Assembly: GCA_964432885.1 (NCBI GenBank)
Contig: CAYSPG010000001.1
Span: 248,001-312,000, forward strand
Reading direction: 5' to 3'
DNA from: CAYSPG01 sp964432885
GTDB taxonomy: Bacteria; Bacteroidota; Bacteroidia; AKYH767-A; OLB10
Length of the DNA stretch: 64,000 nucleotides
Shown: one piece after another, positions 44,044 through 51,926 of the stretch
How positions within the stretch are numbered: position 1 is the first letter of the stretch
Layout of the letters: each line of letters opens with the position of its first letter
Program-made: the position numbers and the translations under genes
Notes under the pieces: model-generated
Seen by the model: only the letters and a program-made list of their open reading frames with translations
The model's database searches: none
What the model was told of the DNA's origin: nothing

Positions 44044-44637
44044 TTATTCCAAACCATGCTCAAGGCTTCCTGCACTTACGTTTTGTTTTTCAAGCAACTG
44101 TGCAATTCCAAGTTTTTCTATAAGCGTAGCTTTTATCAAAATCAATTCATAAGGCACTGCCACCGAGTAATCTGTAACTGTCTTATTAAAACTTTTTCTG
44201 TTTACATCCCCTCGCAGTTGGGTAAAGTGCATCGAAGCATCACATACATATCCATACTTATCCTGCATGTTTAAAAATCCCTGCTGCACCATAAAATCCG
44301 CAAGCTCTGCAATGGTTTTTGGTTCAACATCAAACTGTTTTGTTCCAATTGTCCCAACATTTCTTATGCCTTCAAATACCACCTTTCCACTTGCATACGC
44401 ACCAAATTTATACTGCGCAGTTTCTCTAAATCCGCCCAATTGCTCAAAGTAAATTACCGGCTTATCGGGTGCAGCATGCCGCTGGCTGCTTTCTGTTGTT
44501 GATGATGCACCTCCAAATGATGGAGAGGCTGTTTCGGTTTTTGAACAAGAAGTAAATACAGTACCCGACAATGCTAATGATGCAATAACCAAAGCACTTT
44601 TCAGGATTTTTGCCGATAGGTTTTGTTGGGTTTTCAT
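44044..44637 (-). CDS. Lipoprotein with DUF6438-like domain
   Basis: A 197-residue lipoprotein: signal with lipobox TVFTSC (Cys about 31) and CSKTET after it. A Ser/Thr-rich linker leads to a compact domain (about 58-150) with VIYFEQLGGFRETAQYKFGA, GKVVFEGIRNVGTIG and IAELADFMVQQGFLNMQDKY, a pattern that resembles DUF6438 envelope proteins. The assignment is by eye. It is divergent from uvrA, and the shared upstream region carries three phased 21-bp repeats (44714-44776). Confidence 0.68.
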   Translation of the reverse strand: MKTQQNLSAKILKSALVIASLALSGTVFTSCSKTETASPSFGGASSTTESSQRHAAPDKPVIYFEQLGGFRETAQYKFGAYASGKVVFEGIRNVGTIGTKQFDVEPKTIAELADFMVQQGFLNMQDKYGYVCDASMHFTQLRGDVNRKSFNKTVTDYSVAVPYELILIKATLIEKLGIAQLLEKQNVSAGSLEHGLE

Positions 44638-44713
44638 TTTGTGTTAGTTTTAATTGTTAGTAGTAATTATGCATCAAAACTAATAGAGCATAAAAAAAAG
44701 TGCTAACACAAAT

Positions 44714-44776
44714 GAGTAGTTGGTCATTTATAGCGGGTAGTTGGTCATTACAATGAGCATTTGGTACTGGGCATTT
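44714..44776. repeat. Three near-tandem 21-bp repeats between the lipoprotein gene and uvrA
   Basis: Units start at 44714, 44735 and 44756. The first two share GTAGTTGGTCATT (44716-44728 and 44737-44749) exactly; the third is degenerate (GCATTTGGTACTG). A 21-base period is two helical turns, so the units face the same side. The spacing matches direct-repeat sites of LytTR regulators, but the sequence fits that consensus only partly. Confidence 0.55.
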
Positions 44777-44825
44777 TACATACTCCTCAATTTCTCAACA
44801 GGTTAATATGTACTTTCGCATTCTT

Positions 44826-47729
44826 ATGCCCGACTCATTTTCTACGCTCGACCCAAAAAAATTTATTATCATCAAAGGTGCTGCCGTTCACAATCTCAAA
44901 AAGGTGGATGTAGCCATTGCCCGCAACAGTTTTACCGTTATCACCGGCCTTTCAGGCTCAGGCAAATCATCGCTTGCATTCGATACGCTTTATGCCGAAG
45001 GCCAAAGACGATACGTTGAAAGCCTCTCCTCCTATGCCCGACAGTTTATGGGCCGCATGGATAAGCCCGATGTAGAATACATCAAAGGCATAGCCCCTGC
45101 CATAGCCATTGAACAAAAAGTAAATACACGCAACCCGCGTTCAACAGTAGGTACCAGCACCGAAATTTATGATTATCTTAAACTTTTGTTTGCTCGAATT
45201 GGCAAAACATATTCGCCCTTAACAGGCAACATTGTAAAAAAACATTCAGTAAGCGATGTGGTTGATTATATCAAATCACTTCCTGCAAATTCACGCCTTC
45301 AAATTCTCACACACCTTCTCCCCCATCCTCATCGCTCATTGCGCGATGAACTTAATGCACTTCTTCAAAAAGGATTTAGCCGCGTTATTTTCGATAAAAA
45401 AACCCAACGTATCGAAGATATTCTTGACACACTTCCACAAAATAAACCCGTTGATGAAAACAAAATAAAAGCAAAAAAAAAGCAACCTTCTCAGCAAACA
45501 AAAATACCTAAAGTCATCATCTTGATTGATCGCCTTGTGGTACCAGCCACCTTTGATGATGAACTGCTGTCGCGCCTTGCCGATTCGGTGCAAAGCGCCT
45601 TTAACGAAGGAGGCGGATCATGCATTATTTCGCACCTTCTTGATAACGATGAAGCAAATGAAGTAACTTTTTCAAACCGTTTTGAAGAAAACGGAGTTAC
45701 CTTCGAAGAGCCTACTGTACACCTCTTTAGTTTTAACAACCCGTTTGGCGCCTGCAAGCATTGCGAGGGATTTGGCAGCATAATAGGTATTGACGAAGAC
45801 CTTGTTATTCCTAATAAAAGCCTGTCGGTTTATGAAGGAGCTATTGCCTGTTGGCGTGGCGAAAAAATGAATGCATGGAACGAAAAACTTGTTCTCAATG
45901 CTTACAGGTTCAATTTCCCTATACACCGCCCTTACTACGAGTTAAATGATTACGACAAAAAATTATTATGGACAGGAAATAAATTCTTTAAAGGCCTCGA
46001 TGCCTTTTTTAAGCACATCGAAGAACAAACTTATAAAATACAATACAGGGTTATGCTTAGCCGCTACCGCGGAAAAACAACCTGCCCGCAGTGTCAAGGC
46101 ACCCGCCTGCGCCATGATGCCAACTATGTTAAAGTGGCCGGCAAATCAATTACCGATGTAGTGCTAATGCCTGTAAAAACAAGCCTTGAGTTTGTAAAAA
46201 CCATTTCACTTTCCGATTTCGACAAAAAAGTTGCCGGGCGCCTGCTAACCGAAATTAAAAACCGCTTACAATATTTAAACGATGTTGGATTAGGTTATCT
46301 TACGCTTAACAGACTATCAAATACACTTTCGGGTGGCGAATCACAGCGTATTAACCTTGCCACTTCCCTTGGAAGCAGCCTTGTAGGCAGCATGTACATA
46401 TTAGATGAGCCAAGCATAGGCCTACACCCCCGCGATACACAACGTTTAATAAGTGTGCTAAAATCACTGCAACGCGCAGGCAATACCCTTATTGTGGTTG
46501 AACATGACGAAGAAATTATGCGCAGTGCTGATGAACTTGTTGACATTGGCCCGATGGCAGGTACGCTTGGGGGGCATGTAGTATTTAAGGGAACATTCAG
46601 CCAACTTCAGCTTAATGAAAAAAGCCTTACCGCCCGATACCTTACAGGTAAAGATATTATCCATGTTCCTTCCAAAAGACGCGCCTGGAAAAACGCAATT
46701 GAAATTATTGGTGCACGCGAAAACAACCTCAAAAACATAAGTGTAAAAATTCCTTTGGGTGTTTTCACCGCAGTTTCCGGGGTAAGCGGCTCGGGAAAAA
46801 CCTCACTCATCAAAAAAATTCTTTACCCATCACTCAAAAAAATGATGGGCGGATATGGTGAACAAACCGGAAAATTCGACAAACTTCAAGGCGATTTTAT
46901 TAACCTCAAAGGTGTCGAAATGATTGACCAGGATCCCATAGGAAAATCATCCCGCAGCAACCCGGTTACTTATGTCAAAGCCTATGACGAAATTAGAGCT
47001 TTAATGTCCGAAACCCCGTTTGCACGTCAGCGCAATTTAAAACCTGCACACTTTTCCTTTAATGTTGATGGTGGCCGTTGCGAAATGTGCAGTGGCGAAG
47101 GAAATGTCACCATCGAAATGCAATTTATGGCTGATATTATTTTAAAGTGCGAATCCTGTCATGGCAAACGTTTTAAAGAAGAAATTCTTTCTATTACTTA
47201 TCGTGATAAAAACATACACGATATACTTACAATGACAGTAGATGATGCCATTAAATTTTTTAACAACGATACAGACGAGCGATACACCAACCTTCTAAAA
47301 AAAATAATTGCCAAACTTCAACCGCTGGCTGATGTAGGGTTAGGATACGTTGCGCTTGGCCAGGCCTCAAGCACCCTTAGCGGAGGCGAGGCGCAGCGCA
47401 TCAAACTTGCAAGCTACCTGGGCATTGGACAAGCTACCACCAACACGCTGTTTATTTTTGACGAGCCTACCACCGGCCTCCACTTTCACGACATACGCAA
47501 GCTCCTCGATTCATTTACTGCCCTAATCCGTAATGGGAACAGTATACTTGTAATCGAACACAACCTGGATGTAATAAAATGTGCTGACTGGGTTATTGAC
47601 CTTGGTCCAGAAGGTGGCGATGATGGCGGCCAGCTTATTTTTGAAGGTACACCCGAAGGTCTTGCGCAATGTTCGCAATCTATCACCGCAAAATATATTG
47701 CCGAGAAGCTAACATATCAACAAAACTAA
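44826..47729 (+). CDS. uvrA: Excinuclease ABC subunit A
   Basis: DNA-damage recognition ATPase of nucleotide excision repair, acting with UvrB. It has two ABC modules: Walker A GLSGSGKSS and GVSGSGKTS, signatures LSGGESQRI and LSGGEAQRI. Three CxxC zinc sites are visible: CKHCEGFG, CPQCQGTRLR and the pair CEMCSGEG/CESCHGKRF. From the ATG at 44826 (MPDSFSTLDPKKF) it has 967 residues. An in-frame ATG at 44808 would add six residues but directly abuts TACTTTCGC (44811-44819), the recurrent promoter element, so I prefer the inner start; the outer one cannot be excluded. No hairpin terminator follows; a C-rich, G-poor tract does. Confidence 0.96.
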   Translation: MPDSFSTLDPKKFIIIKGAAVHNLKKVDVAIARNSFTVITGLSGSGKSSLAFDTLYAEGQRRYVESLSSYARQFMGRMDKPDVEYIKGIAPAIAIEQKVNTRNPRSTVGTSTEIYDYLKLLFARIGKTYSPLTGNIVKKHSVSDVVDYIKSLPANSRLQILTHLLPHPHRSLRDELNALLQKGFSRVIFDKKTQRIEDILDTLPQNKPVDENKIKAKKKQPSQQTKIPKVIILIDRLVVPATFDDELLSRLADSVQSAFNEGGGSCIISHLLDNDEANEVTFSNRFEENGVTFEEPTVHLFSFNNPFGACKHCEGFGSIIGIDEDLVIPNKSLSVYEGAIACWRGEKMNAWNEKLVLNAYRFNFPIHRPYYELNDYDKKLLWTGNKFFKGLDAFFKHIEEQTYKIQYRVMLSRYRGKTTCPQCQGTRLRHDANYVKVAGKSITDVVLMPVKTSLEFVKTISLSDFDKKVAGRLLTEIKNRLQYLNDVGLGYLTLNRLSNTLSGGESQRINLATSLGSSLVGSMYILDEPSIGLHPRDTQRLISVLKSLQRAGNTLIVVEHDEEIMRSADELVDIGPMAGTLGGHVVFKGTFSQLQLNEKSLTARYLTGKDIIHVPSKRRAWKNAIEIIGARENNLKNISVKIPLGVFTAVSGVSGSGKTSLIKKILYPSLKKMMGGYGEQTGKFDKLQGDFINLKGVEMIDQDPIGKSSRSNPVTYVKAYDEIRALMSETPFARQRNLKPAHFSFNVDGGRCEMCSGEGNVTIEMQFMADIILKCESCHGKRFKEEILSITYRDKNIHDILTMTVDDAIKFFNNDTDERYTNLLKKIIAKLQPLADVGLGYVALGQASSTLSGGEAQRIKLASYLGIGQATTNTLFIFDEPTTGLHFHDIRKLLDSFTALIRNGNSILVIEHNLDVIKCADWVIDLGPEGGDDGGQLIFEGTPEGLAQCSQSITAKYIAEKLTYQQN

Positions 47730-47763
47730 TTTTAAAGTAGCATCTTGCTTAGAGCGTTCATTA

Positions 47764-47797
47764 AAAAACAATTTTACTTTTGTTAACTCAAAGATCA
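47764..47797. repeat. Copy 2 of the 34-bp dispersed intergenic repeat
   Basis: 32 of 34 bases match 11311-11344; the differences are at unit positions 13 (A for G) and 30 (G for A). The flanking sequence on either side does not match between the copies, apart from a loose pyrimidine bias after the unit. Confidence 0.6.
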
Positions 47798-47998
47798 ACA
47801 CTCGTTTTTTTCTGTCCTCTAATCGGTATCAGGATAACACAAATCCAAATCCGACAATCACCTTAATGCTTCTTTATACTCCTTGCAATAACGTTTCAGA
47901 CTCGCAATCACACACCCGCTCTCATCATTCCTTTTTCGGTTCATAAACCATTTTTTCCATGCTCACTCAACCATTATTTCCCCAACTTCAATCTCCCC

Positions 47999-48006
47999 TA
48001 TCTTTG
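47999..48006 (+). promoter_or_regulatory. -7 promoter element (TATCTTTG) of porX
   Basis: Exact TAnnTTTG match followed by CC, 55 bases upstream of the porX ATG. No clear -33 TTTG is visible in the C-rich sequence before it. Confidence 0.5.
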
Positions 48007-48061
48007 CCTTGCAAAATAAAAAAAGCCTCCTCGCGTTTTTAATCACAAACACACAATCAAT

Positions 48062-49618
48062 ATGGACAAACCAAAAATACTTTGGGCCGATGACGAAATA
48101 GATTTACTTAAACCACATATTCTTTTTTTAGAAGAAAAAGGTTACCAAACCATTACCGCCAACAACGGCAACGATGCCATCGAAATTTTTAAATCACAAC
48201 CCGTTGACATAGTTTTTTTAGACGAAAACATGCCCGGCCTCTCCGGCATCGAAACCCTTCTTCAGCTTAAAAATTTCAATAACGAAATTCCCGTTGTAAT
48301 GATTACCAAAAGCGAAGAAGAAAGCATAATGGAAGATGCCATCGGCAGTAAAATTGCCGACTACCTGATAAAACCCGTTAACCCCAAACAAATTTTGCTT
48401 TCGCTAAAAAAAAACCTGGAAAACAAACGGTTGATAAGCGAAAAGACAAACACACAATACCAGCAGGAGTTCAGGCAAATAGGTATGATGCTTGGCGACA
48501 GGCTTGGACACAAAGAATGGGTTGAACTTTACAAAAAACTTATTTACTGGGAACTGCAATTAGACACCGCCCGTGACGAAAGCATGTATGAAATACTTAT
48601 CCAGCAAAAAGAAGAAGCCAACCGCCAATTTTCAAAATTTGTTGAAAGCAATTACATAAACTGGCTAAAAAATCCTGAACAAAATGCACCGCTTCAATCG
48701 CAGCACCTGCTTAAGCGCAAAGTATTTCCGTTGGTAGAAAACTCCGAGCAGCCTGTATTTTTTATTTTGATTGATAACTTGCGATTAGACCAATGGAAAA
48801 TAATCCAACCCATCATTACCGAACTGTATAGAATTGTAGAAGAAGATGCCTACTACAGCATATTGCCTACAGCCACACAATATGCACGCAACTCTATATT
48901 TGCCGGCATGTTGCCTAGCGATATTGAAAAACAATATCCCAAACTGTGGTCCTATGATGACGATGAAGGAGGAAAAAATTTACACGAGGAAGAATTTTTA
49001 AACGGACAAATTCAGCGCCTGCGAAAAAATATTAAAACCTCCTATACCAAAGTAACCAACCTTGACAAAGGGAAAGAAATGGTGGAGAACATCCCTAACA
49101 TGTTTAACAACAAATTAAATGTTATTGTGTACAATTTTGTTGACATGCTATCGCACGCACGTACCGATATGCAGGTAATTCGCGAACTTGCAGATGATGA
49201 ATCGGCTTACCGCTCGCTTACCTTATCATGGTTTGAACATTCACCATTACTGGAAGCCATAAAACGCATTGCAGAAAAAAAAGTAAAACTTGTAATTACC
49301 ACCGACCACGGAACCATTCGCGTAACCGAGCCATCAAAATTAGTTGGTGATAGAAATACCAATACCAACCTAAGATACAAGCAAGGAAAAAATCTGAACT
49401 ACGAAAAACGCGATGTGTTTGAAGTAAAGCGTCCGGCAGATGCCTTTTTGCCTCAGGTAAATGTTAGCACCACCTATGTATTTGCAAAGCAGGATAAGTT
49501 TTTTGCCTACCCGAATAACTATAACCACTACGTAAATCATTACCGCAATACATTTCAGCACGGTGGAATTTCATTGGAGGAAATGATCATCCCTTATATT
49601 TCGTTGGTGAATAAATAA
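48062..49618 (+). CDS. porX: PorX: response regulator with PglZ domain, T9SS regulator
   Basis: A 518-residue protein with an N-terminal receiver domain (1-120): acidic pair D10/D11, phosphoacceptor D54 (VFLDENMPG), T82 and K104 (YLIKPVNP). The C-terminal PglZ domain (about 220-515) has the alkaline-phosphatase-like fold; metal and nucleophile positions appear conserved (FILIDNLRLDQW with D238, LPTATQYARNS with T272, and TTDHGTIRV). In Porphyromonas and Flavobacterium PorX works with the kinase PorY and affects T9SS gene expression and assembly, and its PglZ domain is a phosphodiesterase. PorY and T9SS channel genes are not in the window, which is usual because porX and porY are unlinked. It is a single gene ending near a strong palindrome. 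Confidence 0.95.
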   Translation: MDKPKILWADDEIDLLKPHILFLEEKGYQTITANNGNDAIEIFKSQPVDIVFLDENMPGLSGIETLLQLKNFNNEIPVVMITKSEEESIMEDAIGSKIADYLIKPVNPKQILLSLKKNLENKRLISEKTNTQYQQEFRQIGMMLGDRLGHKEWVELYKKLIYWELQLDTARDESMYEILIQQKEEANRQFSKFVESNYINWLKNPEQNAPLQSQHLLKRKVFPLVENSEQPVFFILIDNLRLDQWKIIQPIITELYRIVEEDAYYSILPTATQYARNSIFAGMLPSDIEKQYPKLWSYDDDEGGKNLHEEEFLNGQIQRLRKNIKTSYTKVTNLDKGKEMVENIPNMFNNKLNVIVYNFVDMLSHARTDMQVIRELADDESAYRSLTLSWFEHSPLLEAIKRIAEKKVKLVITTDHGTIRVTEPSKLVGDRNTNTNLRYKQGKNLNYEKRDVFEVKRPADAFLPQVNVSTTYVFAKQDKFFAYPNNYNHYVNHYRNTFQHGGISLEEMIIPYISLVNK

Positions 49619-49630
49619 ATTGTTGTGAGT

Positions 49631-49667
49631 ATTCATGCCACGACTTTGAGTCGTGGCATGAATTTTT
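49631..49667. repeat. Perfect 15-bp palindrome between porX and tsaE
   Basis: ATTCATGCCACGACT (49631-49645) and AGTCGTGGCATGAAT (49649-49663) flank a 3-base TTG loop, followed by TTTT. It is GC-richer than its surroundings. It begins 12 bases past the porX stop and ends 8 bases before the tsaE ATG. It could be the porX terminator or a REP-like mobile palindrome. Confidence 0.75.
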
Positions 49668-49671
49668 AAAA

Positions 49672-50085
49672 ATGAAACTCCTCTGCCAAAATATTTCTGA
49701 ACTGCCTTTCTTAGCTGCAAAGCTTTATGCTGCCATTCAACCTCATAAAATAGTTTTGTTTAAAGGCGAAATGGGAGCAGGTAAAACAACCCTTATTAAA
49801 GAAATTTGCAAACAACTTGGGGTAAAGGATTCGGTTAGCAGCCCCACATTTTCATTGGTAAATGAATACCAAACTTCATCGGGCGAACCTATCTTTCATT
49901 TTGACTTTTACCGTATAAAAAATTTAAATGAGGTGTATGATATAGGCTACGAAGACTACTTTTTTAGCGGCCACTATTGTTTTATTGAGTGGCCCGAAAT
50001 GATTGAGCCGTTAATAAATTTTCCTCATGCATTTGTTCAATTGAAAGTTAAAGACGAAATTCGTGAGATAATTCTAACCACATGA
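49672..50085 (+). CDS. tsaE: tRNA threonylcarbamoyladenosine biosynthesis ATPase TsaE
   Basis: A 137-residue P-loop protein required, with TsaB and TsaD, for t6A37 formation in ANN-decoding tRNAs. Walker A is GEMGAGKTT, followed by the family motif SVSSPTFSLVNEY; HFDFYRI and the C-terminal FIEWPEM block complete it. Length is typical. The stop overlaps the start of the alanine dehydrogenase gene by 4 bases (ATGA), so the two are coupled although unrelated in function. The ATG lies only 8 bases after a perfect palindrome. Confidence 0.96.
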   Translation: MKLLCQNISELPFLAAKLYAAIQPHKIVLFKGEMGAGKTTLIKEICKQLGVKDSVSSPTFSLVNEYQTSSGEPIFHFDFYRIKNLNEVYDIGYEDYFFSGHYCFIEWPEMIEPLINFPHAFVQLKVKDEIREIILTT

Positions 50086-51308
50086 GTGCAACTAAACCGG
50101 GGCTGGGGGGATTTGCCACACAAGGCATGCTGATGCCGCAAGAGAGCATGCTCGAAATAAAAAAACTAAAAAAAGAACTGCTCATTGGTATTCCAAAAGA
50201 AATTTCGTTTCAGGAAAATCGCATTGCACTAGTTCCTGATTCGGTAGCATTGCTTATTAACAATGGTCACCAGGTAATTATTGAAGCCGGTGCCGGAGCC
50301 AATGCCAATTTTACAGACACTGACTATAGTGAGGCAGGTGCACGCATTGTTTACACACCCAATGAAGTTTACCAGGCCGATTTAATTTTAAAAATTGCCG
50401 CACCACTTGATACTGAGGTTGAGTTAATGAAGGACAGGCAAATATTATTCTCGGTGTTTCAGGTAAACATTCAAAAAAAGTCGTACATCGAAAAACTTGC
50501 ACAAAAAAGAATTACCGCTGTTGGTTATGAATACATGAAAGACGACTCATCGTTAATGCCTGTTATACAAGCCATGAGCGAAATTGCAGGTCGTGCTTCT
50601 ATTTTAATAGCATCTGAATATTTAAGCAGTGTTACGGGCGGAAAGGGCGAACTTCTTGGAGGAATAACAGGATTACCTCCCAGTGAAGTGGTAATTATTG
50701 GAGCTGGTACCGTGGGCGAATATGCTGCACACACTGCGCTTGGACTGGGTGCGCAGGTAAAATTGTTTGATAACAACTCGTATAAACTTCGCAGGGTGCT
50801 TCGTAATTTGGGAACACGTGTTTATACTTCCACTCTAACACCTGGCAATTTATCATCTGCATTAAAAACGTGCGATGTGGCCGTTGGCGCATTGCATTCA
50901 AAAGAAGGCCGCACACCTGTGGTGATAACCGAAGATATGGTTAGCGAAATGCGCTTTGGCTCTGTTATTATTGATGTAAGTATTGATCAGGGCGGATGTT
51001 TTGAAACAAGTGAAATTACCAACCATACACATCCTGTTTTTAATAAGTATGGTGTGGTGCATTATTGTGTACCCAACATTCCAAGCCGTGTGGCAAAAAC
51101 TGCTTCGCACGCACTTAGCAATATTTTTACTCCCATCCTTTTAGAAATTGGTGACGAGGGGGGCCTTGAAGCTATGATTTGGAAAGACATTGCTATGCGA
51201 AGTGGTGTGTATTTATTCAGAGGCACTATTACCAATAAATACATTAGCGATGTATTTAAACTTCCTTACCGTGATTTAAATCTTCTGGTGTCAAGTTTAA
51301 ATTTTTAA
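50082..51308 (+). CDS. ald: Alanine dehydrogenase with N-terminal extension
   Basis: A 408-residue NAD-dependent enzyme that interconverts L-alanine and pyruvate plus ammonia. Substrate-domain motifs are IGIPKEISFQENRIALVPDS and GYEYMKDD; the Rossmann fold has VVIIGAGTVGEYAAHTALGLGAQVKLFD. The C-terminal part includes HPVFNKYGVVHYCVPNIPSR. It is about 35 residues longer at the N-terminus than the classic 370-residue enzyme (MSATKPGLGGFATQGMLMPQ); I believe this extension is common in Bacteroidota, but cannot check it here. The start overlaps tsaE by 4 bases. A related transhydrogenase-alpha-type activity is less likely because the protein is single and soluble. Confidence 0.92.
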   Translation: MSATKPGLGGFATQGMLMPQESMLEIKKLKKELLIGIPKEISFQENRIALVPDSVALLINNGHQVIIEAGAGANANFTDTDYSEAGARIVYTPNEVYQADLILKIAAPLDTEVELMKDRQILFSVFQVNIQKKSYIEKLAQKRITAVGYEYMKDDSSLMPVIQAMSEIAGRASILIASEYLSSVTGGKGELLGGITGLPPSEVVIIGAGTVGEYAAHTALGLGAQVKLFDNNSYKLRRVLRNLGTRVYTSTLTPGNLSSALKTCDVAVGALHSKEGRTPVVITEDMVSEMRFGSVIIDVSIDQGGCFETSEITNHTHPVFNKYGVVHYCVPNIPSRVAKTASHALSNIFTPILLEIGDEGGLEAMIWKDIAMRSGVYLFRGTITNKYISDVFKLPYRDLNLLVSSLNF

Positions 51309-51338
51309 GGGGCTTATTAAATCAATAGATTGAATAAG

Positions 51339-51923
51339 TTATTGGTGCGAAAATATTTTATGCAAGCTTAACACCTGCGGTATCAAAGCTTGCTGCCCAT
51401 CGTTTATTACTTCAAAATCACTTTTTGCTTTTCTTTCTTCATCTGTTAACTGAGCAGCAATTATTGATAACACTTTTTGCGGGCTTACCTTATCTCTTTC
51501 TATAACACGGCTTATGCGCAATTCTACAGGAGCCGATACACTTATTGTTTTATCCAATCCTTTGTTTGCTCCCGACTCAAAAAGTATTGCTGCTTCTTTA
51601 ATTATATACCGTGCTTTTTGTTTTTTGCACCAGTTATCAAAATCAATTGCAACGGCAGGGTGCACCAATGCATTTATTAAATCTCTTTTTTTATTATCAG
51701 CAAAAACAATGTCAGAAAGTTTTTTACGGTTAAGGGTTCCATCGGTTTTATAAATAGAATCACCAAAGTTTTCTTTAAGAGTATTTTTTAGGTTCTCATT
51801 ATTATTCATCAGCATTTTTGCAGCGCTGTCGGCATCATAGATTGCAACACCCAGTTGAGCAAAAATTTTGGCAACCACACTTTTGCCTGATCCAATTCCG
51901 CCTGTTAAACCAACCTTTAGCAT
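51339..51923 (-). CDS. coaE: Dephospho-CoA kinase
   Basis: Last step of coenzyme A synthesis: phosphorylates the ribose 3'-OH of dephospho-CoA. The 194 residues are standard length. P-loop GLTGGIGSGKSVVAKIFAQL, then DADSAAK with the catalytic Asp, and the lid region with RVIERDKVSPQKVLSIIAAQ. It is the last gene of the DUF1573-yajC-ybbR-coaE unit, 3 bases after ybbR, an order conserved in many Bacteroidota. Confidence 0.97.
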   Translation of the reverse strand: MLKVGLTGGIGSGKSVVAKIFAQLGVAIYDADSAAKMLMNNNENLKNTLKENFGDSIYKTDGTLNRKKLSDIVFADNKKRDLINALVHPAVAIDFDNWCKKQKARYIIKEAAILFESGANKGLDKTISVSAPVELRISRVIERDKVSPQKVLSIIAAQLTDEERKAKSDFEVINDGQQALIPQVLSLHKIFSHQ

Positions 51924-51926
51924 TTT

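Larger units (their letters stand above)
47730..48061. other. Intergenic region uvrA-porX: dispersed repeat copy 2 and C-rich tract
   Basis: There is no gene in these 332 bases. They contain the second copy of the 34-bp repeat (47764-47797) and a markedly G-poor stretch (47941-48000 has 22 C and 1 G on the plus strand) that may be a Rho loading site for the uvrA transcript. The porX -7 element follows at 47999-48006. Confidence 0.6.
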
